Assembly (NCBI GenBank): GCA_949710005.1
Contig: OX453273.1
Coordinates: 8,835,246 to 8,899,245 of the forward strand
DNA length: 64,000 nucleotides
DNA from: Ricordea florida
Lineage: Eukaryota; Cnidaria; Anthozoa; Corallimorpharia; Ricordeidae
Direction of reading: 5' to 3'
Shown here: positions 11,633-24,600 of the stretch, piece by piece
How positions within the stretch are numbered: position 1 is the stretch's first letter
How the letters are laid out: every line of letters starts with the position of its first letter
Program-made: the position numbers and the translations under genes
The notes under the pieces: model-generated
What the model was told of the DNA's origin: nothing
The model's database searches: none
What the model saw: the letters and a program-made list of their open reading frames with translations, nothing else

Positions 11633-12176
11633 GTTTGTTTTACATGCATTACCGCAGAGGCTTATGGGACATTTGCTAAAACTACGAAAAAATAATTATG
11701 ACTAACAAAAAAATAATTCTCGAATGGAAAAAATTAAATTATCATTATATTATGAGTTGCGTAGGACAAAATCAATTAATTATCCAAAAAAATTATTATA
11801 GCACACAAAAAACTAATCCGCAACCGTAAAATAATCTGTGTAAAGGACAAAAATAATTTCAAAGAAGCATAATAATAAAGACGGCACATAAAAAAATTAA
11901 TTCCTGGTGAGGGAAAAATAATTGTGACGCATGGAAAAGTTAAAAAGAACACGAAAATAATTACAGGCATAGGAAAAAATAATTACAAACAGACAAAATA
12001 TTAATAGCAGGTACTCATCAAATTAATTCATCAAGAGGGAAAAATTAATCATGCAATTTTGACCAGAACGGGCCTTCATAGACTATAGGTTTACACTCGA
12101 GTTTCATCGCAAATCGCAGTCACGTGCAATGGGGAATACCGCAGACACGTAATAAGGGCGCAACCTTCTTTCTACG

Positions 12177-12545
12177 ATGTCGAAGTCGATGATGGCGAAT
12201 ATGTCGAAAACAAATGGTGTCATCTTTTCTACGCTCAAACATACAGACCCACACACCGTTCGCGGTAGACCCACTCTAAAAGATGGCGTGTGTAATGAGC
12301 GTATATTTCGAAACGGGTCGTTCCGCGAACTGAAAATAGCAAAAGAATCAAATGATTTAGCGAATGTCTCACTAGAATCAAACCAGAAATCAAACGAGTT
12401 ACCAGTGAACAGAAAATGTGGACAGGGTGACAGAAGAGCATTTGCTGATAAAGACAAGGTGCCTCGCGATGAAACTCGAGGAAACGACAACAAAGATGCC
12501 ACGTTGGAAACCAGGACCTTGGTACCCTTAGCATTTCTTTTTTGA
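12177..12545 (+). CDS. hypothetical hydrophilic 122-residue ORF
   Basis: ATG-initiated uninterrupted frame directly right of the TIR element. The predicted protein is polar and lysine/asparagine/glutamate-rich (for example KIAKESNDLANVSLESNQKS), and a cluster of early Met codons makes the exact start uncertain. A minus-strand frame of 157 codons overlaps it, but it is poorer in charged residues and I take it as the shadow. No domain, no splice partner and no polyadenylation signal recognised. It might be the first exon of an undetected plus-strand gene. Confidence 0.35.
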   Translation: MSKSMMANMSKTNGVIFSTLKHTDPHTVRGRPTLKDGVCNERIFRNGSFRELKIAKESNDLANVSLESNQKSNELPVNRKCGQGDRRAFADKDKVPRDETRGNDNKDATLETRTLVPLAFLF

Positions 12546-13560
12546 ACCACTCCGCACCATAAGTGGTCAACACTCATAACAGCACGTCTACCTGTTGCCC
12601 GACTTACGATCTTAGATCGTCTTGTTTATATTTATTTGTCTTGTAACATATCACAATGACAAGGAGAGATATTTTTTTCACAAAGTTGGCACATATGACG
12701 ATCGTTAGAGGGTTAGGTGGATATTTATTTAGTGTTTTGCCAACTTGACATACCCAAAGTAATTTATACAGTGAATGGAAAATGTTATCATACAAAAAAC
12801 AGCTGTTCGATTTGAGCAGGAAATCCCAGTCAATGTACAAATGAAGGAGACAAAAATTTAACAGTATGTGCTTGACGGAAACATATTAAAACAAATATAT
12901 GATAACACTAGCGACGTAGTCGCGGGAAAATAAGTTAGATGCGGATTTCACATATAGATGGCAAAACTTACACCGATTTCTTTGTTTATCCTTTTGGCAC
13001 CAGTGAAAAAAAAATTGTCCATGAATCTTAACAGTTCGCAAATAAAGGTCATAACAAGGAAATTAGAAGCGGCCAGCCGCTTACTTTTCAAGTACTACAT
13101 ACAGACCGTCCCGCACTAAAATGTCCGATATTACGAATTAGAGCGGTTTTCAATTCACTATTCAAAGTAATTTCACTATTGCCTTGCTTTTGCATGGCTT
13201 TGATAGGTGATTACCTACACTAAAGAATGTCGCACCGCTTTCTCGGCCAATCAAATGTCACCTTGATCATGGAAACTGAGCGTGTAAAATGCAGTTCTGA
13301 CTGCAATAATGTACATGCAAAAAAAGCCAAAGTGCTAATTGGCTGAGAACAAGTCAATTATTGAGTGCACGGATTCTAGAGCCTAAAACAGGGTTAACTG
13401 TACTTTTTTGTCAATGAATGTGAATAAGAAAATTTCAAATGTGATCCGCGGAAGAGAGATTTAATAAGTGAAAGATATCTATCTATCGTTTAACATTTTA
13501 TTGATGCAAGAGTCGGCTTATTAAACGAGGGAGGAATTTGAGACTGTAAGAAGAATTTTA
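12546..13560. other. intergenic, nothing recognised
   Basis: AT-rich, without long open frames or repeats matched elsewhere in the window. Confidence 0.4.
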
Positions 13561-13564
13561 CAGA

Positions 13565-14090
13565 ATTTTCAGTAGCTTTCCAAAGAATGGTCACACTGCA
13601 TGGTTTGATCCAGAGATGAGAAAGTTAGAACCACATCGTATAGTAATACAAACAATACCACAGTACAGTACTGTTTAGTAGCTTTACAAAGAATTGGTCA
13701 TACTGCATGGTTTGACCACAGAAGAAAAAGTTAGAACCACATTGTATAGTAAAAGAAACAGTACCACAGTACAGTACTGTTCAGTATCTTAACAAAGAAT
13801 GGTCATACTGCATGGTTTGACCACAGATGAAAAAGTTAGAACCACATTGTATAGTAAAACAAACAGTACCACAGTACAGTACTGTTCAGTATCTTTACAA
13901 AGAATGGTCACACTGCATGGTTTGATCCAGAGATAAAAGAGTTAGAACCATACCGTAAAGCAAAAATATTATATACTTTTATGTAACCAAAGATTACACT
14001 GCATGGTTTTATCTGCATGTGATAAGGCAAGAGGTACACTTTGTAGTATAACAAAAAGTACCAAAGTATAGTACTGTTTAGTAGCTTTGA
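13565..14090. repeat. tandem repeat, unit about 110 bp, 4-5 copies
   Basis: The unit contains AAGAATGGTCA(T/C)ACTGCATGGTTTGA, then AAAGTTAGAACCACATTGTATAGTA, then ACCACAGTACAGTACTGTT(C/T)AGTA. It recurs from about 13570, 13680, 13790 and 13900, with a decayed copy to 14090. The short palindrome ACAGTACTGT is in each full unit. Confidence 0.9.
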
Positions 14091-14832
14091 CTTCGTGCAC
14101 TGTTTACAAGGGTGTGATTTAAAGTTTGAAAAACTGGGTGAACGCCTTAACAGAGACGCCCTAGATTATATGTACATTTTTAAAAAGACTTAACATAAAA
14201 TCGAAGAAATAGTTATTACCGTATGACAACTTTCATATTTACCTCAGTGAAGAAATTCTAAAGTTGAAGTAAGCATACTTAGGATAGCTCCTCAAATTAC
14301 ACTCGGGGGAAACAATTCAAAGTAACTGGTTCTATATACTGGAATAGTGATACCTTGGAATTTGTAGAATGCGACGTGTGAAAAATATGAATAAGAGAAT
14401 GTCTTACTGACTTTTTTGATACATTGCTAAAGGATAAAGTTGTTCTATACTTGCAAAAACTGGTAACCCACTATAAATAGGGCAGGCTAAGGATTTAAAA
14501 ATTCACTGGATTCAGACGAAAGCGTTGATAAGATTGGCTAGCAAAATAATAACACTTATTAAAAACAAAATCTTGGAAAATACAAAACGGATTTGGGATT
14601 TAAAAAATGCTACACGGGCGCGTAGCCTGGCAGAAAAGTTACAAGAATTAAAAAAAAAATTGCGAATAAGACTTAACTACAACCTTCGGCGACAAGATTA
14701 GAATTTGGACTTCCTGGAAAACTTTCTTTTGCTTCAATGTTAACGCGAAAGAGAGTTGACGGATGATAACTAAAAATTTGGGGCGAATAGAGTCCCCACC
14801 CCTCCCCTACCTATTCATCTCATCACACGTTG

Positions 14833-15330
14833 TTTAGCAATCGTGCAAACTTGGAATCCAAGATTTCCGCGCTTTCTTAACTGGGTAGCCCTAATTCGTA
14901 ATCAGGGTTTACTCAATAAGCCAGCAGATACGAAAAGGCGAAAAACAGGGGTTAAGGAACGAGTTAATTTAAGGACGTTATACCACCGAAAGCAGAGGTC
15001 TCAAACACGATCGAACCATCACTTCTATCATTCGACGGCAGTAGAACTTACTTTTCTTCGTTCAATTAATCTCAAGTTGCTTGGCAATCGTGCACATTTC
15101 CCACCCAAGATTCCCGCGCTTTCTCAGCAGAGCTAAGACAACTGGGTGGCTCAAATTCACAAGCAGGGGCTGTTAAAAACGTCCAGCGCATAAGCCTTCG
15201 AGGCCACAAAACCAGTAGATAAAGGACGTTTTACCATCACAAGCGAAACTTTCCACAACGCTCAAAACGTGCGCTTCTTAAGCACTCTACGGTGATACAA
15301 CTTAATTTTCTCAATTCGTTTGATGACCCC
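14833..15330. repeat. two diverged tandem copies, period about 240 bp
   Basis: GCAATCGTGCA...CCAAGATT(T)CCCGCGCTTTCT...ACTGGGT(A/G)GC occurs at about 14837 and again at about 15082. Both copies are followed by a shared GACGTT(A/T)TACCA(C/T)C block and a CAATT-rich end. The 97-codon open frame across the block is a by-product of the repeat. Confidence 0.7.
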
Positions 15331-15612
15331 ATTGCAGGTGTCCAAACTCCCACCAACGCAGCACCAGTTTCTTTAGACTCTAACCCCTTTATAGATAACA
15401 GAGTCATTTCTGTATTCCATTAAGCATTGCAAGGAGCATTTTAAAAAGAACTATTAAAAACATTTCCTACCCAAAATGTTACAAGCAAACACCAACATTT
15501 TACCTCTCACTTAACACCAAAGAAAGCTAACTAACATACGTTAAATGATAAAAAAGGCTTCCAACCGTAATGTCAATATTTACAACGTAAAAAGTGAAAC
15601 CATTGGCAGTAA

Positions 15613-17607
15613 CTAGGTTCGCTTATATACAGGACCAAACTTTTTCATATAACTTCGAATATATTCTTTAGTCTTGATTTTCACGGAGTCCGTGCACTGA
15701 AGGGTTTCTTCATCTGTGAGGTGACTGAGTTCTTTCATGAGAATTCCGTGAGTTAACTGGAAAAGCAAAACACCTCACTCAGTCTCATACTCTCTGGGGC
15801 ACCCAACGAGAATATAGTTCAAAACCACTTAAACAAAGCATTGTTAAAGTGTTTTAGTATTTAAAAGGTTGATTTAAGCATATTTTTATCCCCTAAAATT
15901 TTTTAATCTGTTCGGATTTCCTAGCTGAGAGCCTTGTGATCCGAAAATTATAGCGATCAAAACTTATCTTTTCGAAAATTTCAGCCAGAAAAAAGGCTCC
16001 CGAAAATTCTAGGTGACCTTTTTACGTTAAAAATCCGTTTAAAATGGGCAATGATACCATTTTTTAGATGTTCGAAAATCCTAGGAGAGGCAAACAAGCA
16101 AGAATTTTTTTTAACAAATGTTCCGAAAATTCTAGATCACAATCGTCTTCCGAACAGCTATTTTCCGAAAATTGACGTTGGGTGCCCCTGCTGTAACGCA
16201 GTTAGCTAGAACGCCAAGCAACTCGAATTAACAGGGGAATATAGTTTCGTGACATTAAGAATCGAGTTGCATGGTAATACAGGCTCACTTGCTTAAAAAT
16301 AAAATCTGACATAAAAGCTGACAAAGAACAAATCCAACAGTATAGAGCTTGGATAACGTTAATCACACATTTAACCTAGTGGTTGATTAAAAACAAAAGT
16401 GAAAACACCTGCAGCGAAAGAAATGGCAAACTCTGAATCAATAGCTTTCAACATGGGGCCCCTTACTCTAGAGACCCGGTGACTTTAACAGACCCGGTTC
16501 GCTTTTTCATGGCTATTTCATGATCGCAATATTTACATTTTGTCGGTTTAAGCCAGGCGATTTTAAGTTTACTTAAGGGTTGGGCTGGTCTGTGCGTCAA
16601 GAACTACACAAACGTTCGCTAGACTACGATCCAAAAATGGACCTTCGGACCCATATAGTTTACGGGACGTTCAAGAAACAGGGCCCTGTTCCAGTTTTGT
16701 GAACCTACCTTTCGAGCTAAGTATTTAAAATCCTCCGTGCTCATGATTCTACCACATTTACAGTCCACTTTAAAGAACGGATTTAGACAGTTCACGACCA
16801 CATTAGACAGCTGAAATGAAGACAACGACGCATTAGTAGAAAATGGACGTTTTTAGGACCAACACAACTTTGAAACTTTCTAGCCGAAGGTGGTACTGCG
16901 ATTTTACCCACAAGTGAAAAAGTTAGAACCCCACACATTATAGTAAAACAAACAGTAGCAGAGTACAGTACTTTTAATAGAGATGTTAGTGTTCGCACGA
17001 CCAGGCTAAGCAACATGCTCAGGACTCCTACAGTAAAACTTGAAAGTACAAAAAGAGCGCTTTTCTACCACGGCCGTATAGTTTTTAACAATCAGTGTAA
17101 TACTTATACTTTTTATTTTTTTTTCTATCTATTTACCTGTTTATTTACATATTTATTTATTTATTTGTCTATTTTATTTTGTTACTTGGTTATTATCATA
17201 AGTATTTTATTGTAAATAATTGTAAATAGTTACATATCTATATTCACTAATAATATTTCATTCTAGTTTTTAACGGCCTCCATTGATAGCAATATTATGT
17301 GTATGTAATATTGAAGGATTTTTATACCGTTGTTAAATAAAGGGATATATCTATCTATCTACCTACCTACCTACCTACCTACCTACATACCTACCTACCT
17401 ACCTACCTACCTACCTACCTACCTACCTACCTACCTACCTACCTACCTACCTACCTACCTACCAACCTACCTACCTACCTACCTACCTACCTACCTACCT
17501 ACCTACCTACCTACCTACCTACCTACCTACCTACCTACCTACCTACCTATCTACCTACCTACATACCTACCTACCTACCTACCTTCCTGCCTGCCTGCCT
17601 GCCTGCC

Positions 17608-17661
<54 letters not shown>

Positions 17662-18654
17662 TCTATCTATCAGTAGCTTTCTGTAAAATGATCAGAGCTT
17701 ATTACTACTTACCACTAGTCTACTACTATCACAGTTAAAACTGGTAATACAATTATCATTAACATGCACCTTCAGTCTGAACATTTCCCTGACTTTCTGA
17801 TGGAGATTGGAGGAACTGTGAGATGAACCTTCAAGAGGAAGTTCTCCCCCCCTGTTGGCCGTAGTATCTGCTGCAGCTGTTGTATATGCCAAGGTTGGAC
17901 TCTCAGGTGGGGTACCGGGTGGGGTGCTTGGCGTCTTGGCTGCTTTCTTGCCTTTTGATCGTGGTGTCGTTTGCTGGGGGTAAAAAATTAAACATAAACT
18001 GCTTGGAAATTGACTATCGAGGTTACGCGGGAAAACAAGGCAGAACCTTGAACAGCAGTACCTTGCGATGTATCATGATTTCAAAGATTTCATATCATCA
18101 AAACATGGAGGAGACATGTCAACTTGCTTGTAAATATGAGAAAAGGCGTGGGCGTCTTGCATGTTGTAATAACAGCCCAAATTGCCCCTCATTTGCAAAC
18201 TGCAAAATTACATGAGCATTTTGCTACACCGCACAAATACCTCACCCGTATGTTTTAATTTGATACATGAAATTGAATTGTGTCAGGGTGTAGCACGCGA
18301 TAAAAGTGACCGGAAGTGGACCGTCATAAAAAACAGAAATGGAAGTCCACAACACGTGACTTTTGACCTACGTCACTTACATCAGGGAAAGTTTCATAGA
18401 CAGGTTTTCTCCTGTACAGCTTGTTGTGCGAAAAGAAAATGCTGTTTTGCTTCGCCGCAGTGTGTCCAGGGTGGTTTCATGGCGCACGGGTAAGAATTGC
18501 TACACTGATAAATTCTCTCACCTCCTCTATATCACTGTAGCCAAGGGACTTCACGTCTCGGCGCTGATCGTCACTCGTTTCGGAGGAACGTGGTCCTTTC
18601 TCGGGTGATGGTCTGGTCGTACTCTCCCATCTCGGAAGTTCCCACTGGGTTTTC
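15613..18654 (-). CDS. SETD2: SETD2 exons 20-23: WW end and SRI domain
   Basis: Exon 20 completes WW with [10 protein letters not shown]. Exon 21 is Thr/Pro/Lys-rich ([13 protein letters not shown]) and ends in VREMFRLK. Exon 22 encodes [14 protein letters not shown] and [13 protein letters not shown]. Exon 23 encodes [13 protein letters not shown] and [18 protein letters not shown] before the TAG at 15613-15615. These are the helices of the SRI domain, which binds the phosphorylated C-terminal repeats of RNA polymerase II. Confidence 0.95.
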
Positions 18655-21600
18655 CTACAGATGTTTACGCATGAATATGATAAGTAGTGCGCTACAGCAC
18701 AATTCGATGTCAACCTTCACCCTCCCATAACAAGTCTCCTTAGTCAGTCACGTACAATTCCTTGCATGTTACTTTGAGGAGTTAAGAATTAGATCAATTC
18801 TAAAGCCCTCTGTTGGCAATCTTATCAATGCTCATCGCTGGTCTGCTTGACAACACATCTACCAAATCGCCAACACAGATCATCAGTCGAACGTGCACCA
18901 TGTAGAGTAGCCTAGCAACCCGTGTAAGTCCTCTGATGTGGTGTTGACTTACTTTTTAAAACACAATAAGCTACACGCACTCCAAATAATACTAAGGGCC
19001 GAATATTTAAACTAGGCATTCAGTAGGAAGGCTTACCACTTTTCCTGTGTGAACGGTTGGGTTGGTTTTCTTTTTCTTGCTATGGTTACGCGCTTCCTTT
19101 TAAAACAATTTTGAACACAGGTTTATTAGACAGCCCGAAACTGTAAATGCGCGGGATTTTTTCTTTACCGCCAAACAGAGCGGTTACACGGGACTGGATG
19201 ATTTTTGGAACCAGGCCGGCCAGGGCAAGCCAAATTTGGCGCGCTTAAGCTTAACAAAACGAGAACAACTCCTCCAAATAAGAAAAACTACATATCCAGA
19301 TATAAGGGTTTTAACTTGACGGCAATCATTTACTACGTTTAACACAGAAATCTCACCGTGTCAATGCATGGTAGTAGTAGACCTTGCCCTGCGGATCCGT
19401 TGCCGACTTCCAGTGCGGTGGTAAATGCGTTAGTTTATTCCTGACGGGCGAGGGTGTACTCGGCTCGGATCCCGATGGTGTGCAATCCATTGTCTCGGGT
19501 CCCTCCGACGATGCTGACGTCACAGTCCGACTCTGAGGCGACATGGCTTTTGCGGGAGATGGAGATGTAACATGCAATGCACTTGCCAACGGCTGCACTG
19601 CACTCTGATTTGATGACTGAGTAATCTGCTGATCTGGAAGGATGTTGGCTGGCGGCGGCTGGGGAGTGAACGGAGTAAACTGGTTCTGCTGGGCGGGAAA
19701 ACTCAGCGGAAGACTCTGAGGCGGTCGTACAACGCTTCCTGGCAAAAAGTGAGACGGAGGAGCAGACGACACACTTGTTGGAAACTGTGGCGGTGGAGGA
19801 AGCCTCACAAACGGTGGAGGTTGAACCCGGGGAAAGAACACTGTTTGATTGGTGGGAAGAGGAGGTGGAGGAACAGTCTGCGTTAATACAGGCGATGGAT
19901 TCTGCTGCTGAAAATTCGGCGGCGGAACCTTGCGAAAAAACTCCGCTGGTGGGATGTTAGGAGGAGGCACACTAAAGTTTGGCACAGGAGCAACAGGAGC
20001 AACAGGTGCAACAGGAGCGGCAACACTTCTACTGAAACTTGTTGTACCCACATTTTGAGGCGGTGGAACTTGTTCGCGGCCTCCTTTGAGACTAGGAAAA
20101 TACGGAATTGCTTGACAGTTTTGTAGGGTATTTTGCACCGGTTGTGAATGAGGTGCTCTCCAGTGTGCTGCTCCGCGCTGCTGACCAAAACCCATTTGTA
20201 CTTGTACGTTGGCATTGCCGAAGTTCAAGTCTCCTGGCAAGTTTCTTTCCTGTTGTTGTAGAAACAGATTCTGCGTCCTCTTTTTCTTTTTCTTGTTATT
20301 ATTGCGCGCTACCTTTTGCTGAGCAAAGTTTAACCCCTGCTCCGCACCAAAGTTCATGCGTTGCTGATAACCAAACGTTTGCATCTGCGATTGAGAGAGC
20401 TGTTTTTGAGGACTATCAGACGAAATGGACAGGCCAAATTCAGCTTGAGGGTTTGACGTCTCTCTGGCTATTCCCTCTATGGCGTCATCAAACTCCAGTG
20501 AGCTGAAATCTCCGGCTCGTGTCAAAGGAAGCTGATCCTCAGAGCTTTTCACTGTTGTTTCCGCACTACAAGTAATTACTCCCTTGGAAGCAAGAACGGT
20601 CCCAGATTCCCTGGGAAATAGGGGTCGTGGGGAGCTGGAGTCGAGACTCTTCATAATGATGTCCAGCTTGCCAGGAGATTTCATTTGCTCAATTTGGCTC
20701 CTGGCAAGAGATTGATTGCAATTAATATTAACTTATGTTGTCCTGTTCAGGAAGCAGCTTTCATACTATGGGAGTTAGATGAGTTTCATTGAGTCAAAGA
20801 ACGCTTGCGCGCGTCCAAGGGTCACTTTGGCACGAAAGCCTGACAACCATTGTCACCTTTCAATGAGTTGCAGCGAAAATGTGGCAGCGCCGATCAGAAG
20901 TTCCCAAAGAATGCAACTTAAACTATTCACAATTACGGAACTTGCCAACCTTCTAAGTCAGCTCAACTGTGCCAAGATTAGGTGCTACTACTAAATACAA
21001 CGGTATCATATTTGAGTGAATCGCAATGGGGCGTCCCTCTCCATTATTTCTTGCAGGAGTAGGCAAAGCTCAGACTACTATTTCAAGTGTGCCTAAATTC
21101 TCCTCACCTGCTTCACTGAAAGCGAATGAACATTGTAAGGTGAAGTTGCATACTGGTCACTTCTGAGAGTAAGAGGGTAAATAAGATGCTTCACAGGACG
21201 TTATCTACATTTTCTTGATTTCATCTTGGGCACGTATCCATAGATGATTCTGCTACTCATTCAAACACCTAATGTGGGAGTATCCATTCTATTAATCACT
21301 TACGGGAATTGCGAAGCCTAACGATTTCTCGTGTCAAGCTTCTGCCTAGCGCTTCTGAGAAAGACAACTTACCTTTGCTGTTCACCATCTGTACTTCCTG
21401 GGAAAACAAAGGAGACAAGAATAAACGGCAATGTTCACCGACAAATTTGTAATGACTTTTATCAAGTGTAAAAAGGATCCGGAGAGCAAGTTTCAATAAG
21501 TTAACCATCGTCCAAAAAAATTATCAAAAAAAAAAACAAAAAAAAACAAAAAAAAAAAACAAAAAAACAAAAACAAAACAAAACAACAACAACAAAAAAA

Positions 21601-24600
21601 AAACCTAAAGAAATAGCTCTGCCATATCAGAACAGATGCAAATGGCCTACTATTGTTTAGTTTTAGCTTTACTTCTGATTGGTTTAGAAAGTGGCGCGAG
21701 ATTAAATAGCCAAGCACATGGTATAGCGATGCAAAACCAAACTGTGGATTTTTTTTATTTATTTTCAACTGAATAAACACAACATTAAGTTACATCGCTC
21801 TAAGTTACATGCATGGACACCTAACAGACGGTCACACGTACATTATAAACTGGGTAAATCAAACGAATTAAGTAAGTTATACCACAATAAGGTAAAAGGG
21901 AGGTTTTGAGGTTTCGAGCGTTGGCCCTTCGTCGTCAATTAAACATTCTCGATAACATTTTGCTAGACATACAGTATTGGCAACGTTAGGTAATCAAAGT
22001 TACAATCAAAGTTACAGTCTACCACCAACTTCACTTCGGTAGTGACTTGGGATACACTTCCAAGAACATGACAAGTCATCCATAAACTTTTGAATGAATT
22101 CAATACTTTGTGCTTCAATCGTGGTTTTCATATGAGGCATCTTTAGGCCTCCTTCCTTGATGTCATTAATAAGTGAACAAACTAAAACAGTATTTGTGGG
22201 GATAGTTTCTAACAGTTTTTGACGTCGAACGAAATGACAAAGATGCATCGAAACCTGTAGCGCGACACTTAAATCTACCTAACCAATCAACTCACAACAT
22301 GGCGATATGTGGCCTTTCCGTGCATCAGGGCAACACGGAAAGCCGTAAAAACCTAGAACAGAAATTTATCTCCCAACTCGGTTCTCTTAATCCCCACGGT
22401 ATCAACGAACGTTTCTCACTCATTTAATCATTCATCTAATTTATTCACTTCCATTCACACACTACTATGTTTCCACCAATAGCATGGCTCCAAACTTCTC
22501 TATATAAATTGAACGTAACCCACAATCCTCTCATTCGCTCCGACGAAGGGCTAACGCTCGAAACGTCAGCACCTCCCTTTTACCTTACGGTGGTATAACT
22601 TACTTAATCAACTCGTTTGATTTACCCAGTTTCTTGTAAAACAGTATTTGGTTGATTTCTTTAACAAACGTTTTATTAACACCAAGAAGACTCATGCGAT
22701 ACAAGATTTTTGGGATGGCAACAGCTTTAATTATTTGTATTTTTTTTTTCCAATCAAAGTGAGACCTCTCCAACTCTAGCTGTGGAATTGCTTTTAAAAA
22801 CAATTTGAAAGCCGCTCTACTAGAAGAAAACTTTCTAAATTAAGTTGAATCAGTCCACGCAGTTGAAAAGGCAAAATGTTGAGTCACTTACCCGCCGGGC
22901 TGCCTGAAAGTGTGCTCAACTCATATCTATCCTGCTTTGCCTAAATGAAAATTTTAAAAGATCTGTTAGTCCTAAAAGTTTCATCATTTTAAACAGTTAT
23001 TTTTACTTCTCCTAACCGAATGCACCAGATGTCCTCTGACAGTCACCCTATTAAGGTCCCGTTTAAAGAGTGCGCTTTTGGCGCCAAAATTTCGCGCTTC
23101 TGGCGCTGAAGAAAGGAACCACGTCATGCCAGTTCAATAGCAAAATCCGCGCTCAACAGGAAACGGTTCTGAGATAAATTTGAAAAACCAGCAAGTTTCG
23201 TTTCCAAGAAGAATCAACCTAAAGCAAAGTTAAAAAACCATGTTCCACTTTCAAGAGCTAAGCTATCGAATAAGTTTTTCCCTACAAGATTTTTAAAGTC
23301 CATTGTTGTACATGTTAACAGCTCGTGCCGACGCCAATTCACGATTAATGACTTCCTTGGAAGGGCTTCGAGCTGTTGAACCGACATGGTCTGCGGGCCT
23401 AAACCAGCAGGATAGTTTCCGCGATTAGCCAATCGATGCATTGTAGAAATTACAAGCAAAGAGTACTAAAACAGTAGCACAGTACAGCTTGTGCGTATGT
23501 TGAAATAACTGAGATCACAACTTGAATAGACCGATAAGAGAATACCTACGTATCCATAACACATTGGACAAAGTGGACCTGTATTAAGAAAGGCTACATT
23601 CATGCATTTATACAGCCGTATGCTTTCAATAACAAGAGACTCTTTTGCAGTGATAAGATTGTAACGCAAGTTCCGATTGAAGAGAACCAAATCATCCGGT
23701 TAAGCAAACAAGAGATTTGCAGGTACATTAATGAAAGCACAATTTACTCAGGCAGTTAACTTCATTTAGCAAGTAAAATGTCTATTTTTTTCCCTTAGCT
23801 TTTGCACTAGATAAATGATGCAAAAGCCAAACCAGCAGTGAAAGAAGCAGAAGCAAATTCAGCTTTTTCCAAAATTCTCATACTTACGGGAGTTGCTGAT
23901 TTCTTGGGTATTCTGTAGACTTCCTACAAACAGAATATAGCAACACAATAGATTATCAGTGCTGCTGAAGGAACGTAAATGGGAACAAAATCAAAGAAGA
24001 AATTTGAAGTACCAGTACTCACTTCTCTAAAACCTAGGAATATCATGTGCTCGATTTTTTACTTGTCTCCTGATAACGTTTCTATTAAAGATTTCACCAA
24101 ATGGTAACAGTTTTGGGACATTTGAGAGTACAAGTTGAACCAAAAATGTACTTTGATCATCCACAAAAAGTGGTTACTCATGGTGGACCTCTGATTTTCA
24201 CGAATGGATAGCTTGCCAAACTAAACTCTACACAGTAGCTCAGCTGGATCAAAAAAGAATTTTACAATAACTGAGCGAATTCTCGCGCGCTGATTGGCTA
24301 ATTTTTATCATCAATAAGAGTACAGACACATAAAATTTTAATTTATGCAAGGTTTTTTCGCGTGATAAGTGAGCTGTCAAACAGTCAGATTTTTACCCAA
24401 TCAAATTGTATTACGTGTTGTCACAAGCCAATGAGAAGGCGAGGAAAGTTATTGAGAATAGTCAAAGTGTTGTAGATCCACTCGCCTATCGGCTCGTGGA
24501 TCTACAACACTTTGACAATGTTATGACGCAATTTATCATCAATAAGAGGACAGACGCATAAAAAACGGACGTCAATTTGTTAAATCGATAATCATGAATT

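Larger units (their letters stand above)
9531..12080. mobile_element. 2.55-kb DNA element with 430-bp terminal inverted repeats
   Basis: The left end TATGAAGGCCCGTTCTGGTC (9531) is matched in inverted orientation by GACCAGAACGGGCCTTCATA ending at 12080. The arms stay nearly identical for about 430 bp (9531-9959 and 11652-12080). The 7-bp sequence GACTATA flanks both ends directly (9524-9530 and 12081-12087), a target-site duplication. Each arm carries a regularly spaced AATTATTTTT motif. The interior has open frames reading inward from both arms and a broken piece of reverse transcriptase. I see no transposase, so the element is probably non-autonomous. A 7-bp duplication does not fit the commonest superfamilies and I cannot assign one. 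Confidence 0.88.

Noticed and set aside
9641..11970. Identical 64-codon ORFs at 9641-9835 (+) and 11776-11970 (-)
   Set aside because: They are the same sequence in the two arms of the inverted repeat, composed of the iteron ladder.
12104..12577. 157-codon minus-strand ORF
   Set aside because: Overlaps the more charged plus-strand frame at 12177-12545 and has a composition typical of an antisense shadow.
14843..15136. 97-codon plus-strand ORF
   Set aside because: It spans the two diverged 240-bp repeat copies and has no domain.
17330..17686. 118-codon plus-strand ORF of LPTY repeats
   Set aside because: It is the translation of a (CTAC)n microsatellite inside a SETD2 intron.
21303..21354. 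Extra SETD2 exon between GTAAGTTGTCTTTCTCAG and GTAAGTGATT
   Set aside because: It would require an 18-bp intron and introduces a stop in the needed frame; the 25-bp exon 18 joins exon 19 directly.
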